Part shown: positions 12,240-21,861 of the stretch, piece after piece
Layout of the letters: each line of letters starts with the position of its first letter
Position numbering within the stretch: position 1 is the stretch's first letter
Assembly: GCA_026874595.1 (NCBI GenBank)
Contig: CM049315.1
Location: 38,334,164 to 38,398,163 of the forward strand
Length of the DNA: 64,000 nt
Source of the DNA: Sipunculus nudus
Taxonomy: Eukaryota > Annelida > Sipuncula > Golfingiida > Sipunculidae
Direction of reading: 5' to 3'
Position numbers and translations under genes: made by a program
Notes under the pieces: generated by a model
Told to the model about the DNA's origin: nothing
The model's database searches: none
The model's input: the letters and a program-made list of their open reading frames with translations, nothing else

Positions 12240-13285
12240 CCTCTATATCCTCATCTGTTTCCCTGTTCTCAAGCGAGAAGTTTAGTTGTCTAAGGATGCG
12301 GTTTAGGACCTGGATCAGTGCCGGGCTAATCTACAGAATCAAGTCGGAGATGGCTTATCAGTTATAATAGGTTCCTTTATAGAGTTCATGGAGGGTCTGC
12401 CGAGCCCTCTTTCTGAACCTTGTATACGGGAATACCAGCTTTTTGCTGGTCAATAATGACATACCCAGTTCTCCTATTGGTCTGCCAGTTTTGTCTGTCT
12501 GTTAAATATAGGTTTCATACTATGACTCTATCCCTTAGTTTAACTTAGGGCTTTTTGCTTTGAGGTCGTACCTGGCCTTCTGGCGCTTCTGCTTTGCAAT
12601 CGAGTGATGCCAGGCTTTGTGATAGGCAGTTTTTAGCGTTTCCCCTATAGTTTTAACATACTTCCCATAGTCAGCCATATTTTAATTCTGATCTTGATCT
12701 AGCAGGAAGAGAACATCTGCAGGTAACCTGGGGTGTCTATGATACATTAGCAAAAAGGGAGGATATCCGGTAGTTTGATTTTTGGTACAATTGTACGCAT
12801 GGGTTGCAGAATTTACATGGAGTTTCCAATCTATCTTTTTGGTTGGCTCCAAACATCCTAATATATCAACTAGCTTGCGGTTGCACCGCTCGCATTGTCT
12901 ATTTCCTATGGGATGGAAGGGACTAGCCTGAGAAATTTTTAATAACAGCCAGAGTTCACATTTTTTAATAACTTTACTGTAAAAAAATCTGCCCTTAATC
13001 AAGATGGATTCTTTCGAGAAATGTGTAGGTATAAATAAAGTTATTCAATAAAATTTGGACGTTTTTTAGCTTGATTTATACAAGGGATGCCCTGGGAAAT
13101 TTTCCAAAATGATTGGTGACCACTAAACTGTTTTCTATGTTACCTTTACATCGTTCAAGAGATTGAGATTCAATGCACAAGATTGCTAAAGGGAATGAAG
13201 ATTGGATAATTACAAAAGGTGCTCTCTGACAGATAGGACTTTTTCGTCTTACATATCGGGGACACTGAACTTCATATTCCATAAC
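12240..13285 (-). pseudogene. Ty3/Gypsy-like retrotransposon pol remnant (integrase)
   Basis: Reading the minus strand from about 13285, the first open segment resembles the integrase zinc-binding to core junction (VRRKSP, RAPF, then LVVTNHFGK). A second segment (about 13002-12682) carries the end of the integrase core with HPIGNRQCERCNR, where the last acidic residue of the catalytic triad sits, followed by HAYNCTKNQTTGYPP and HPRLPADV, a close match to Gypsy integrases. After a stop, further segments match the post-integrase region (IPVYKVQKEG). The pieces are separated by stops, frameshifts and a deletion in the core, and the position of one catalytic Asp reads differently. The element is dead. 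No gag, protease or reverse transcriptase remains in the window. Confidence 0.85.
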
Positions 13286-14233
13286 ATGTCAACTCTGGCT
13301 ATTATGGGCCAAAGGAAACGTTCCTGATCTAGACTTAAGTTTTTCGTCTGATCCATATGGATCATGTTACCATGGAGCCCTTTGAGAACCGTTTAGCGCA
13401 ATGTGGTAGCTAAAACCAGCTATATTTCATTTTATGTTTCGAGGAAGTTGCTATGACGTATGTGTGGCGTAATAGTTGAGGAACAGCACGAGGTTTGTGA
13501 ACGAATATAGTGGTATGGGGTTATCTGTTCTGTAGTAATGCATGACTCTCATTTAAGGTCTTATTATTAAATCAAAACTGTTCACTTCTATGCTATTTTT
13601 TTGTGGATCGTGCTAGGATGTGTGGACCTAATTCTCAAATTTCGTTTAAATTTTTACACGAAAATCAAATCAGATTAGTTATTGTTTTTTATAGGATAAA
13701 TTGTGCAGTTTTCTCTTTCAGTTCCGGGTCCACAAAATGTATGCTTATTTGCCCTACATAAAAAAGATGCACAGTCAGGAGAACAGGGGTAGCATACCGG
13801 ACCTTAATGCTTTCTAAAACAGCAATCAGCATTAACAGACACATTCCTATGTGTGTTGTACCTTTCATGATTTGCTACGTCGGCTATTACCAATCGAATG
13901 AGTAAAATGCACTTATAGATAGATACATTTATTTTACAAACTAGAAAGGAGGTATATATTTTCATGAGTTCATCTGTTCTTGAACACCGACATATATTCG
14001 GATCTCGGCCATTAGATACCCTTATTATTCTCCTACAAATATGGTCTTATATATTGTGAAAGTCTTCTTTTTGCCATACAGGTTAACTTCTTTTGTGTTT
14101 TAGAGAAAACTTCGGTAACGGTAAAATAACCGCAAGAAACTATTTCCACGGTGTAAATTAAATCCAGGATCATAAATCACTTAAAAATATTTATTAGATC
14201 TTGTAAGAATTTCTAAGGGTAACCATGTCTCTA
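13286..14233. other. No gene recognised
   Basis: AT-rich sequence without a credible exon, transposon protein or repeat. Confidence 0.5.
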
Positions 14234-14345
14234 GCCATTCTTTGAAAGTGTTTCCTCATTAACATCATTTTCCAAATTTCCTAAACTGGCCATTCTTTGA
14301 ATAAGTTTTTCCTCATTAACATAATTTTCCAAAGTTCCTAAACTG
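14234..14345. repeat. Tandem duplication of about 56 bp
   Basis: Two adjacent copies (14234-14288 and 14289-14345) both start GCCATTCTTTGAA and end CCTAAACTG, with a few substitutions and small indels. They lie just upstream of the signal-peptide-like exon at 14436. Confidence 0.85.
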
Positions 14346-14435
14346 TCCAAAGAGGAAATGAACTAAGTACATTTAGTGTCGATTTTAACCCATGGATATC
14401 TGAAACATGGAAATAACAGACAAACTTTCTTTCAG

Positions 14436-14493
14436 GTTATAGTTATCAATCTGTTGATGTCATTTGCTTCCTGTGCGGTAGAGTCGATTGAAG
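14436..14493 (+). pseudogene. Signal-peptide-like exon, start codon not in frame
   Basis: After an acceptor-like TTCTTTCAG and before a donor (GTAGTA), 58 nt read as a hydrophobic segment with NLLMSFASCA, ending in phase 1 like the signal-peptide exons at 21804 and 31715. No in-frame ATG opens it. An ATG at 14408 is in another frame and stops early, so the start has been lost or shifted. I infer that this was the leader exon of the Cys-rich/sushi gene whose decayed exons follow. It could instead be a chance hydrophobic frame. Confidence 0.4.
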
Positions 14494-14574
14494 GTAGTAC
14501 AACATTCTTGTGTAGTATATTGAATATATAATTTAAAATATTTATATCATTTATAAACGGTAATAAAAAGCTGT

Positions 14575-14760
14575 TTGAAGCAACATTCATCTACGAGACT
14601 TTCTCGGAGAATGGTTCCTGGGAGTATATGTAAGAAATATACAGGCTGTAAACTTCAGATACGCTGTAAACGTAAGAATGTTTCTATAGACCGTTTCCTC
14701 TACACTGGCGGCATCAGTAGGCAACAGCTGACACTAAATGTTCTGGTCAGAGAGGAATGA
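14575..14760 (+). pseudogene. Cys-rich module exon, + strand copy
   Basis: From 14614 the sequence aligns with the minus-strand exon at 20030-19893: VP..IC, then YTGC, LQIRCK, KNVSID. The + copy retains several of the Cys (SICKKYTGC, IRCKRK) but has changed the others and carries an extra segment (about 14690-14725) before the shared CAGCTGACACTAA. It has no recognisable donor at the end. Both copies are followed in their own sense by a sushi exon, so this is one module of a duplicated gene. The module is not one I recognise. Decay looks more advanced than in the minus copy. Confidence 0.6.
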
Positions 14761-15200
14761 GATTTTAAATGCAACGGAGACATTTATTCAATTTATATGT
14801 CTTTTTAAAATCATATTTTAGTGCCATCAGTTTACACATATGTAATCTGTACATACAAAATGATTTTATTAACAGTACATATGATTCTCAGCAGCATGGG
14901 AAATCAATTTAGTCCTTCAACGCACAATCATCTATAACAGTAAAGTGACTCTAAATTAAGGACTTACATGAAGATAAAATGTGTAGGCACTACAACTATT
15001 GTAACCTGAATTGATATTTTTATATGCGATAAATTTTGCTGAGACTAATAACTGAAAGACGTGTTCTCGGTATCTCCAGAATATTTTCAAGTGAATATTT
15101 ATAAGATATGCTTTCATAAAGATTATAATAAAATTATTATAATTATATATTATATATACAAAATATAATTATATATTTTATATTATAAAATATTCCTAAG

Positions 15201-15379
15201 TGCTATACTGCGGGGAGCCTGAAGAACAGAATGCGTGAAAGCTGGAAAGAATTTTTACTAAAACGACTTCGTGACTTATTCCTGTAAGCCTAGCTTTACA
15301 TCAATTCCAGGAATGATGCAAAATGAGATTAAATGCCGCTCGGATGGAAGGTGGGATGAAATCCCGATGAACTGCAAAA
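15201..15379 (+). pseudogene. Sushi (CCP) domain exon, + strand copy, broken
   Basis: The exon starts after an AAG acceptor with TGCTATACTGCGG and ends at a good donor (GTATGT at 15380). It carries sushi-domain landmarks: CGEPEEQNA at the start, NDFVTYSCKPS in the middle, and KCRSDGRWDEIP with a closing Cys. The domain cannot be read through: the opening is one base out of frame with the rest, and an in-frame TAA lies at 15259-15261. The sushi fold is a protein-binding module common in complement-type and lectin-associated receptors. An inverted copy lies at 19345-19171, and the two align from the acceptor to the last Cys. Confidence 0.8.
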
Positions 15380-15834
15380 GTATGTCTAATTTACAACTGA
15401 GAAAATCAAGTTTAAAATGAAAGTATGTTAGTATGTATATTTTTTAATCCTTTTATACATATTATTTAATTGTGTCGAAAACGAAATGCATGTCTTCATT
15501 AGAAACACATAAATAAACCGTTAAGATTTCATAGTTTTTCTTAAAGAGAAATTTAATAAGGTCTTTTAACTGGAATTTCCAATCTTTGTGTTTAGATGTT
15601 TCTTACCGATTTCTTAACGATGGAAGCTTTGTGTAATTAATCCATCTGCAATTCAAGAAATATTGATTCGTTGCACGTATAAAAAATATTTTTTGACAAG
15701 ATTTTGGAAAACAATCCGAACTTCGAACGCTTTGATTCCGGAGAGAACCTCACTGATGTCAACATGGACCACAGGAAATTTGATAGGAACTGAATGTCAG
15801 TCCAGTACGAACCCGACCAAACTGTCAATTATAG

Positions 15835-16056
15835 AGGCCACAAACCAGAGCAGAGTTCCTTATTTCTACTGTTGGTTCAACCTCAATGGATAATTCACTC
15901 AAAACATGGACTAGGAAACCTGGGGAAAGAGGGTTTCACCTTAGCTGGCAGTGGATAGCAGTTGGGTCAGACTGTGGCCTCCTAGTTCTGATACCGATTA
16001 TTTATTTGATTTTTCGCTCGAAAAAACGTAATATTAAATCCTTAGCTCGGAACTGA
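15835..16056 (+). CDS. Probable transmembrane exon with short basic tail
   Basis: A 73-codon frame is open from 15835, just after an ATAG acceptor-like site, to a TGA at 16054. It starts with a Ser/Thr-bearing stretch (STVGSTSMDNS), then has a hydrophobic segment of about 21 residues (from WIAVG to IIYLIF), then a basic stop-transfer sequence RSKKRN and about eight more residues. This is the expected end of a type I membrane receptor. Its place 450 bp after the sushi exon on the same strand suggests it closed the Cys-rich/sushi gene. The acceptor phase to the sushi exon (which ends in phase 1) is not verified, and the rest of that gene is broken, so it may be a relic too. No equivalent was found beside the minus-strand copy. 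Confidence 0.5.
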   Translation, partial: RPQTRAEFLISTVGSTSMDNSLKTWTRKPGERGFHLSWQWIAVGSDCGLLVLIPIIYLIFRSKKRNIKSLARN

Positions 16057-18468
16057 CTTGCTGGTTCAATGACATATAGGAACTGTCAGCAGGATTGAGT
16101 ATTAATTATGTACACGGTAATGAGCTCGCTTCGGTGACTTGCGTTCGATCCAGATAATGTTGACTTCATTTTGGTTATTGACACTTTTGTTTTATTGTCC
16201 ATATTTCGGGAACATTGATATTTCATAGCTTTCATTGCTTCTACTAAAATGATGATATACTTTTTTTCTTAATCATATGTAATTGAAGAATTGTCCATAT
16301 TAATGGTATTGATATCATCCGTTTACATTTTTAGTTGCATACTATTATGTAAATTACAATAATAATGTGCTGCAGGATCCATTCAAAGGGTTTGTAGTCA
16401 CTGCGGACATATTCTTAATATAAGTATGGAAATAAACTCCTGAATTTTGTTAAGGTGTTTTATCATATGCATTCCAAACAAAGTTAGATGTGGGTATAAT
16501 TTTTTTACAACTAATATATCTTAACGTTAAAACTGTATTTTGATATTCTTTAAATTATGAATGTCATCAGGTACACAATCGTTTAATTCTCAGTTACCAA
16601 ATACCCCCGATGGAGCCTAAAGAGCTTTTAAAAATGTAATGTAAGAATCGATTACAGGAAAGATGAAAATATTTCTTCGGGTTCAACCAATGATGTGGCT
16701 TTCGCCGTCGTCTTTGGGCTTACAGCACAATACTAAAGGTACCAATGGAATCTGTAAACCCTGAAATTCTGTTTTTTTAATACAGGGACTATTAAGTAAT
16801 TTACTTTCCAATATATTAGCGAAAAGGTGAATCCGATGATATTATGAATTGTCAACATAACCTTTATAAATTAATTACCAAAACAACACACGTGCGAGGA
16901 GGTTGTCTTCTAACAGTGGTAGCGTGTATTGATAGGGCAGACTCTGCAACACCCTCACATGATTTACAGATGTGTAACCAATGAATGCCAATCGAAGAAT
17001 GAGTTGCACAGGCTTATCTCTGTTAATTGGTCTTCGCCAAACGACACATAAGTGATTACACAACTACGATAATCATGCTAATTACCGAATCCACGGTCTT
17101 TTATCTATCGTGTTAAAAGTAAATACAATGCTAGTTGCGTAGTAAGACTCTTTGTCCCTGACGTACATCAAGCTACCTGATTTTATATGTTATTGTAACG
17201 ATTGCAGCAGTGCCTCTTACTATAAACACCTGGAAAATGAAAACTTTAACAACAGCTTTGATTCAAACAGACTTCTTTAGTTTACAACAAAGTTCACGTC
17301 ACTTTACAAGTGCCGCCGCAAAAACTAACGAATGAGGGAAGCAATATTTCCAGACAAAACACGTCAGGTTCCTGTGGTTATATTAAAGCTCCTGGGGTAA
17401 GAGGCCAACATTCCTACTTGTTCCGACAACGGAGACACTTAGTTTTGTCGTTTCATGCATGTTTAGCTTGCGTTGCGTTAAAGGGCGAGGTAGAGAGAGA
17501 AAAGTACATGGGGTTGTTATTGGCTCATACTGGACAACTGAATAATTAGCATGTATATACGGAAAGAGAGAGAATAATATCGCTAGTTATTTTTGTTTCG
17601 ATGAGTTGATGAGCGGAAGGAACGCACGTTTACAGTTTTTAGTCCTTTTTCAAAATGGGATGTGAGAGAAATGCATGGCTGATAAATTGACATGTCTCAG
17701 TAACGACAAACCCCATACACATTTATTTCATACCCGCAAATTCAATTATGTTTTCCAAAAAGCGTATTTTTCTTTTTCCAAATTATTACTTTAAGGTAAA
17801 TCATAGGCTCTCTTGACGTTAATTCTAAAAAGAGCAAAACTTAATAATTGTATGTAAAATATTTGATAAGTATGTGATAGGTCAGTAAACAAAAAGTGCC
17901 TTGGGTTATAATCATGTTTTTTTACATGGACCTACTGAAAAGTTAGGACCTGCTACGACTTGTTGGAATAAGTCGTGTTGTACAAAAAATGTTTTTATTT
18001 ATGTTTAAAAATTCGAATCATATCGCTGAGATACGAAAAGAGAGAGATAATTTTATAAGGTTTAAAATAATATATACTTTTTACCTGACAATAGAACGAC
18101 TCATTGGCATTTTATTGATACAGAATGCACAATGAATACAGACGACAGTGCTTTCTTAATCCTGCTTCGCTTTTCCTGGCGTTCACAAATGTGTCTCTGT
18201 AACTTTTTGTGCCACTTCATTTCTCTAACTCTGTATCGGTCTCTATATCATTATTTGAGTTTTCTTGATCATTTGGATCATGTTTCAGGGATATTATTTA
18301 CATCCGTATGTTTTTAAAAATGTAGCCTGGAGATAAGTACAATGCATTAAGAATTCACGCGAGTTCAATTTTTCATGAGTTTATATATATTAGTCAGGTA
18401 AAATTGGATTTCAGATTTATCTTGACACAGTCGACATATTGTAAATGACGAGTGAACTTTCTATACAT
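16057..18468. other. No gene recognised
   Basis: No exon with splice sites and a known domain was found. The segment near 16110-16145 has a B-box-like GTTCGATCC but no matching tRNA structure. Open frames at 17310-17549 and 18132-18317 have no domain. Confidence 0.5.
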
Positions 18469-18473
18469 ATTAT

Positions 18474-18531
<58 letters not shown>
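18469..18531. repeat. (TA)n microsatellite
   Basis: About 30 TA units with a single AAATA interruption, immediately before a palindromic repeat element. Confidence 0.95.
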
Positions 18532-18534
<3 letters not shown>

Positions 18535-18587
18535 AGAGTTACCCTTCGATGTCAAGTGCTCTATGGCCTTCAGGCAAGGCCACAGAG

Positions 18588-18741
18588 ATAAAACGATGAA
18601 GAAAAACAACACTGTAAATTCAATAGAGACTGTTTCACGGGATGCGACCCGATCTTAGGTGAATGTTGTTAGAAGGATCGGGTTGCATCCCGTGAAACAG
18701 TCTCTAGTGAATTTACAGTGTTGTTTCTTCGTCGTTTTATA
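18588..18741. repeat. Palindromic element with hammerhead-derived arms
   Basis: Two inverted arms of about 67 bp (18588-18654 and 18675-18741) flank a 20-bp spacer. The arms contain GATCGGGT, GCATCCCGTGAAACAGTC and an ACAGTGTTGTT end, and match the hammerhead-like repeat at 35068-35130. In both arms the CTGATGA core is mutated (the left arm, read on the minus strand, has CTAAGA), so these are relics. A TA-rich tract lies on each side. A small hairpin (TGGCCTT/AAGGCCA) precedes it at about 18564-18582. Confidence 0.85.
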
Positions 18742-18954
18742 TATTTATATATGTATATAAAGTATAGGTAAAGAGGAAGATTGATGCAATATTTATCTTA
18801 TATTTTTTTTACCTTATCGTAAATTATATTGAGATTTAGTTCGAATCAATACGCATCGCTCCACCCCATAGCGTTTACATGCCAACACAGGTAATAATGG
18901 TAAAAAATATTTCGTAATATCCAATCAGATTGTACATACATTGTTTCTTGCACT

Positions 18955-19040
18955 AGCCGCCTGAAGAAGAAGCGTGTGTGCTTCGACAGCTTGTATTATA
19001 ATAAATAAGTCTATCTCAAATGCTCTTCCTCTCTACCTAC
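18955..19040 (+). repeat. Retroelement tail-like repeat
   Basis: The segment with CTGAAGAAGAAGCG, GCTTCGACAGC and ATAAATAAGTCTATC resembles 51520-51600 (AAATAAGTCTATC, then a pyrimidine-rich CTCTTCCTCTC or CCTCTTTCCC). The CTGAAGA followed by a GAAGC/GCTTC hairpin is like a decayed hammerhead core. I infer an old retroelement 3' tail. Confidence 0.5.
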
Positions 19041-19170
19041 ATTTCAACTTCAGACTAACACAACTATAAATATCACCTATATATATCACGGCTATTAAAT
19101 GTCAGCTTAAAATGTGACTTTTAGGTTTAATGTTAAATTTCACAATAAATCAGTAGCAATTGAGGACATA

Positions 19171-19345
19171 TAATTGCATTTCTTCGGGATTCCATCCCAC
19201 CTTCCATCCGATCGTTATCTCATTTTCTATCTTTCCAGAATTTGTTGGAAAACCTTGCTTACAGGAATAATTATTGAGTCGTTTAAGTAGAACTTCCCAG
19301 TTGTTACGGCCTTCAGGCCTTCTCCAGGGTCCCCAAAGTATAGCA
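19171..19345 (-). pseudogene. Sushi (CCP) domain exon, minus strand copy, broken
   Basis: Reading the minus strand from 19345, the sequence aligns with the + strand sushi exon: an AAG acceptor then TGCTATAC, FGDPGEG, KFYLNDS, a frameshift, then YSCKQGF and IENEI, and the GATGGAAGGTGGGATGG block ending at a Cys codon near 19177. A small deletion removes the Cys of the KCRSDG motif, the first Cys reads Phe, and the donor GT is now AT. The exon is decayed in different places from its + copy, so both decayed after the duplication. Confidence 0.75.
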
Positions 19346-19892
19346 CTTCAGAGAATATTTTTACTCATAATTCATATATATGATAACATATCATGGAAAT
19401 ATTTAATGGAAATCACAATTGAAACACCGACAAAACCTCTACCCTTCTTTAGTGAAGGGTAAAAAAAATAGTGAAAAATGACTATTATAGTAGTACTTAG
19501 ATATGTAATGGTCACTATAAATTAGAGACGCGTTATTGTTAGAAGGTGAAAGTGACTGCACAGATGAAATTGTACCGGATTTACAAAACCTTCAATGTCC
19601 TTCTTCACAGCAGTATTGCGACCATGCACAGGTCACTAATATTTAAAAATATATTTGGATCTATGATTTTTTGTTGATAATTAATAGAGTATTAAGGCAT
19701 AATGGTAAAGAGAGAAAACAATAGCCCTTTCCTACGCGCAACATTCGTCTGCTATGCTCAGGTCCAGTCAGACAGCACTTTGGGTTTTGTTTATTTGAAT
19801 AACATATCCAACAGTCAGACAGGAAGGTAAACTTTGATAATAAGACTTTTTTTACTAAATCAGCCAATGTACTATAAATACGATATGTTTGT

Positions 19893-20068
19893 TCAACTAG
19901 AACACTTAGTGTCAGTTGTTACCAACGGATCTATAGAAACATTCTTACATTTACAACGTATCTGAAACGTACAACCTTCATATTTCTTTTGACATATATT
20001 CTCCGGAACCACACACTCTTCTTCTTTCATTATTAGAGGCAAAGTGTACAAGGAAAATCTGTTGATTG
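19893..20068 (-). CDS. Cys-rich module exon, minus strand copy (short open frame)
   Basis: A possible acceptor (TTTTAAG) precedes 20068. The frame is open to a TGA at 19895-19893, and an internal ATG at 20030 gives 45 residues: MKEEECVVPENIC, then KYEGCTFQIRCKCK, NVSID and TDTKCSS. Seven Cys fall in the pattern C-x6-C-x6-C-x5-C-x-C with a later Cys. I do not recognise the module. It aligns with the + strand exon at 14614-14746, and the next feature downstream on this strand is the sushi pseudo-exon at 19345, the same order as on the + strand. Because the neighbouring sushi exon is broken, the gene as a whole is probably not functional, though this exon is intact. A possible donor (GTAACA) lies at the LVTT position. 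Confidence 0.5.
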
Positions 20069-21585
20069 CTTAAAATCAATTAACTTGAATAATAGAACGT
20101 AAGACGAAGTGAAACATTACAAGGAATAAACGTATTAGCTTTAAAAAAGTCACAATTTGTCGTGTGAATGCAAACATTTTTACATGGATCGTAATTTTTT
20201 TCTTATTTTTTTTTAGTTATTCTTTTTTTCACATTGCTTTCATGGTATCAAATAGTGATACTAAAGGGAGACCGTTTTTAAAAATTGCCATTGATTATTT
20301 TTCTATAACATTTCTTTAACTGTTTTGTAAATTTTTAATATTTTGTTTAATTCGTTTTCTCTCACTATTTTGTTTATACACAACTATATATCACGATACC
20401 TGCAGATGATTAAGACAATTTTTTGTAACTACCAGAATTATACGTGTGTCTTTGTATCTGTGTCTAAAAAAGATATTTTTTATTTAATATTCTAGACATA
20501 GTAACTGTGATACACATATGCTATCTCGCCGATTCAGAGTAACACAGGTACCATCTTCAAACACACTACCATCACAACGTCTCGTTCGTTAACGTTGGCA
20601 TTCGTGTGAATCAAAACCCTAGCAAATAGCATCACTCTTGTCGTCATCTCGGCCCCCAGACCGTTCGCCAACGATAACTAATTGGAAGAAATGTCATGCT
20701 TTACATTTTTTCAGATATTATATTTCACATAAATACTTTTTTTTCGCGTCGTCTAGTAACATTGTCTTTCTGTCAGGCCACCATTCAGTGCAAGAGTAAA
20801 ACGTTCTCGTAGTAAAATGTTACTAGAAACATCTTATTTTCTCTGCGGCGCCGTTTATAAATGATTTTCATATAAAATGTAGTACATAGAAATGTTATAC
20901 AACCTTTAATATAGTCTAATGCACAGGAATCAAATGACACCAACAGGCCCATAATCCAAACCTACAAGTTCCTTTATCTGATATTTCTTTCTTTTAGATA
21001 TTAATGAATTAATATTTTGATACTAAGTATAATGTTTTAAGTAATGTACAAACTTCATTTCCTCTCTCGACAGTATAGGAAATTGGTGAATCGGTGTAAA
21101 TGAAGAAAACCTGTTCAAAGAGTAACAGAGACATGGTTGACCTTAAAAAATTCTTAAATCATCAAAAAGGAATTCTTTAGTGATATATGATCTGATATTC
21201 AATATATTACAATGCTCGAAATTTGAAGACTTGAAGTTCTAAATCTATAACACAATAAGTCTTTGGTGAGCCAGGATACCTGATGGCCAAGGTCCATTGG
21301 ATTTTTATTTCGGCTTCCGAGATTAGATGTACCCAGTAAAAAAATATTTACTTCATCTTCATTAAGTCTAATTAATAAGCGTAATAGGGCATTTTATTAA
21401 TTTTTTTGCTATTAAAAGAAGTCATAATAATGAATGGAATATAACACGTAATTTTTGTTTCTGTAAATACTGATAAATATAAACTTACCTGATTTGAATT
21501 TCCTAAAACAATTTAATACAGAACTTTAGAAACATGTCCCCACTTGCGACATCTTACCGCCATCCACATGAAAATGACAAGAATG
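20069..21585. other. No gene recognised
   Basis: No exon or transposon protein found; poly-T tracts lie near 20195-20235. Confidence 0.5.
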
Positions 21586-21593
21586 TGACGTCA
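21586..21593. promoter_or_regulatory. Perfect CRE/ATF-type palindrome
   Basis: TGACGTCA lies 211 bp upstream of the signal-peptide ATG at 21804, with a near match TTACGTCA at 21673-21680. This octamer binds CREB/ATF proteins in animals. A TATA-like tract (21769-21780) lies close to the ATG. The position fits a promoter, but one octamer is weak evidence. Confidence 0.3.
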
Positions 21594-21803
21594 AATTTGG
21601 AGAATAGGGTGCTACAAACCAATGATTCATCCACATATATGCTTGTACTAGCCTGGTGCAAGAACAAAAATGTTACGTCACACATATGGAATACTAACTT
21701 TCTGAATTACAAAATAATGGAAACTTATAATATGCTTATTGAACCATGACTTAAGTATGCATGAAAAGGATATATATATAATTAACGGAAAACAAGTTAT
21801 AAA

Positions 21804-21861
21804 ATGCAGGTGAACGTGCAACTGTTTTTAATGTTCTTAATTGTCATTCCTATTTATAAAG
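21804..21861 (+). CDS. Signal-peptide exon of an unidentified secreted protein
   Basis: ATG at 21804 opens 19 codons: MQVNVQLFLMFLIVIP and a short end, followed by a donor (GTAGGC) in phase 1. This is a short leader with a hydrophobic core and little n-region. Its phase lets it join any of the CTLD or sushi exons in this window. The upstream sequence has a TA-rich TATA-like element and a CRE-type palindrome. No following exon on the + strand was found before the next leader exon at 31715, so the partner exon is either farther away (39641 is phase-compatible) or lost. Confidence 0.6.

Noticed and set aside
19661-19867. Cys-containing minus-strand frame just after the Cys-rich exon
   Set aside because: No counterpart in the + strand copy of the gene and no splice sites in a suitable phase.
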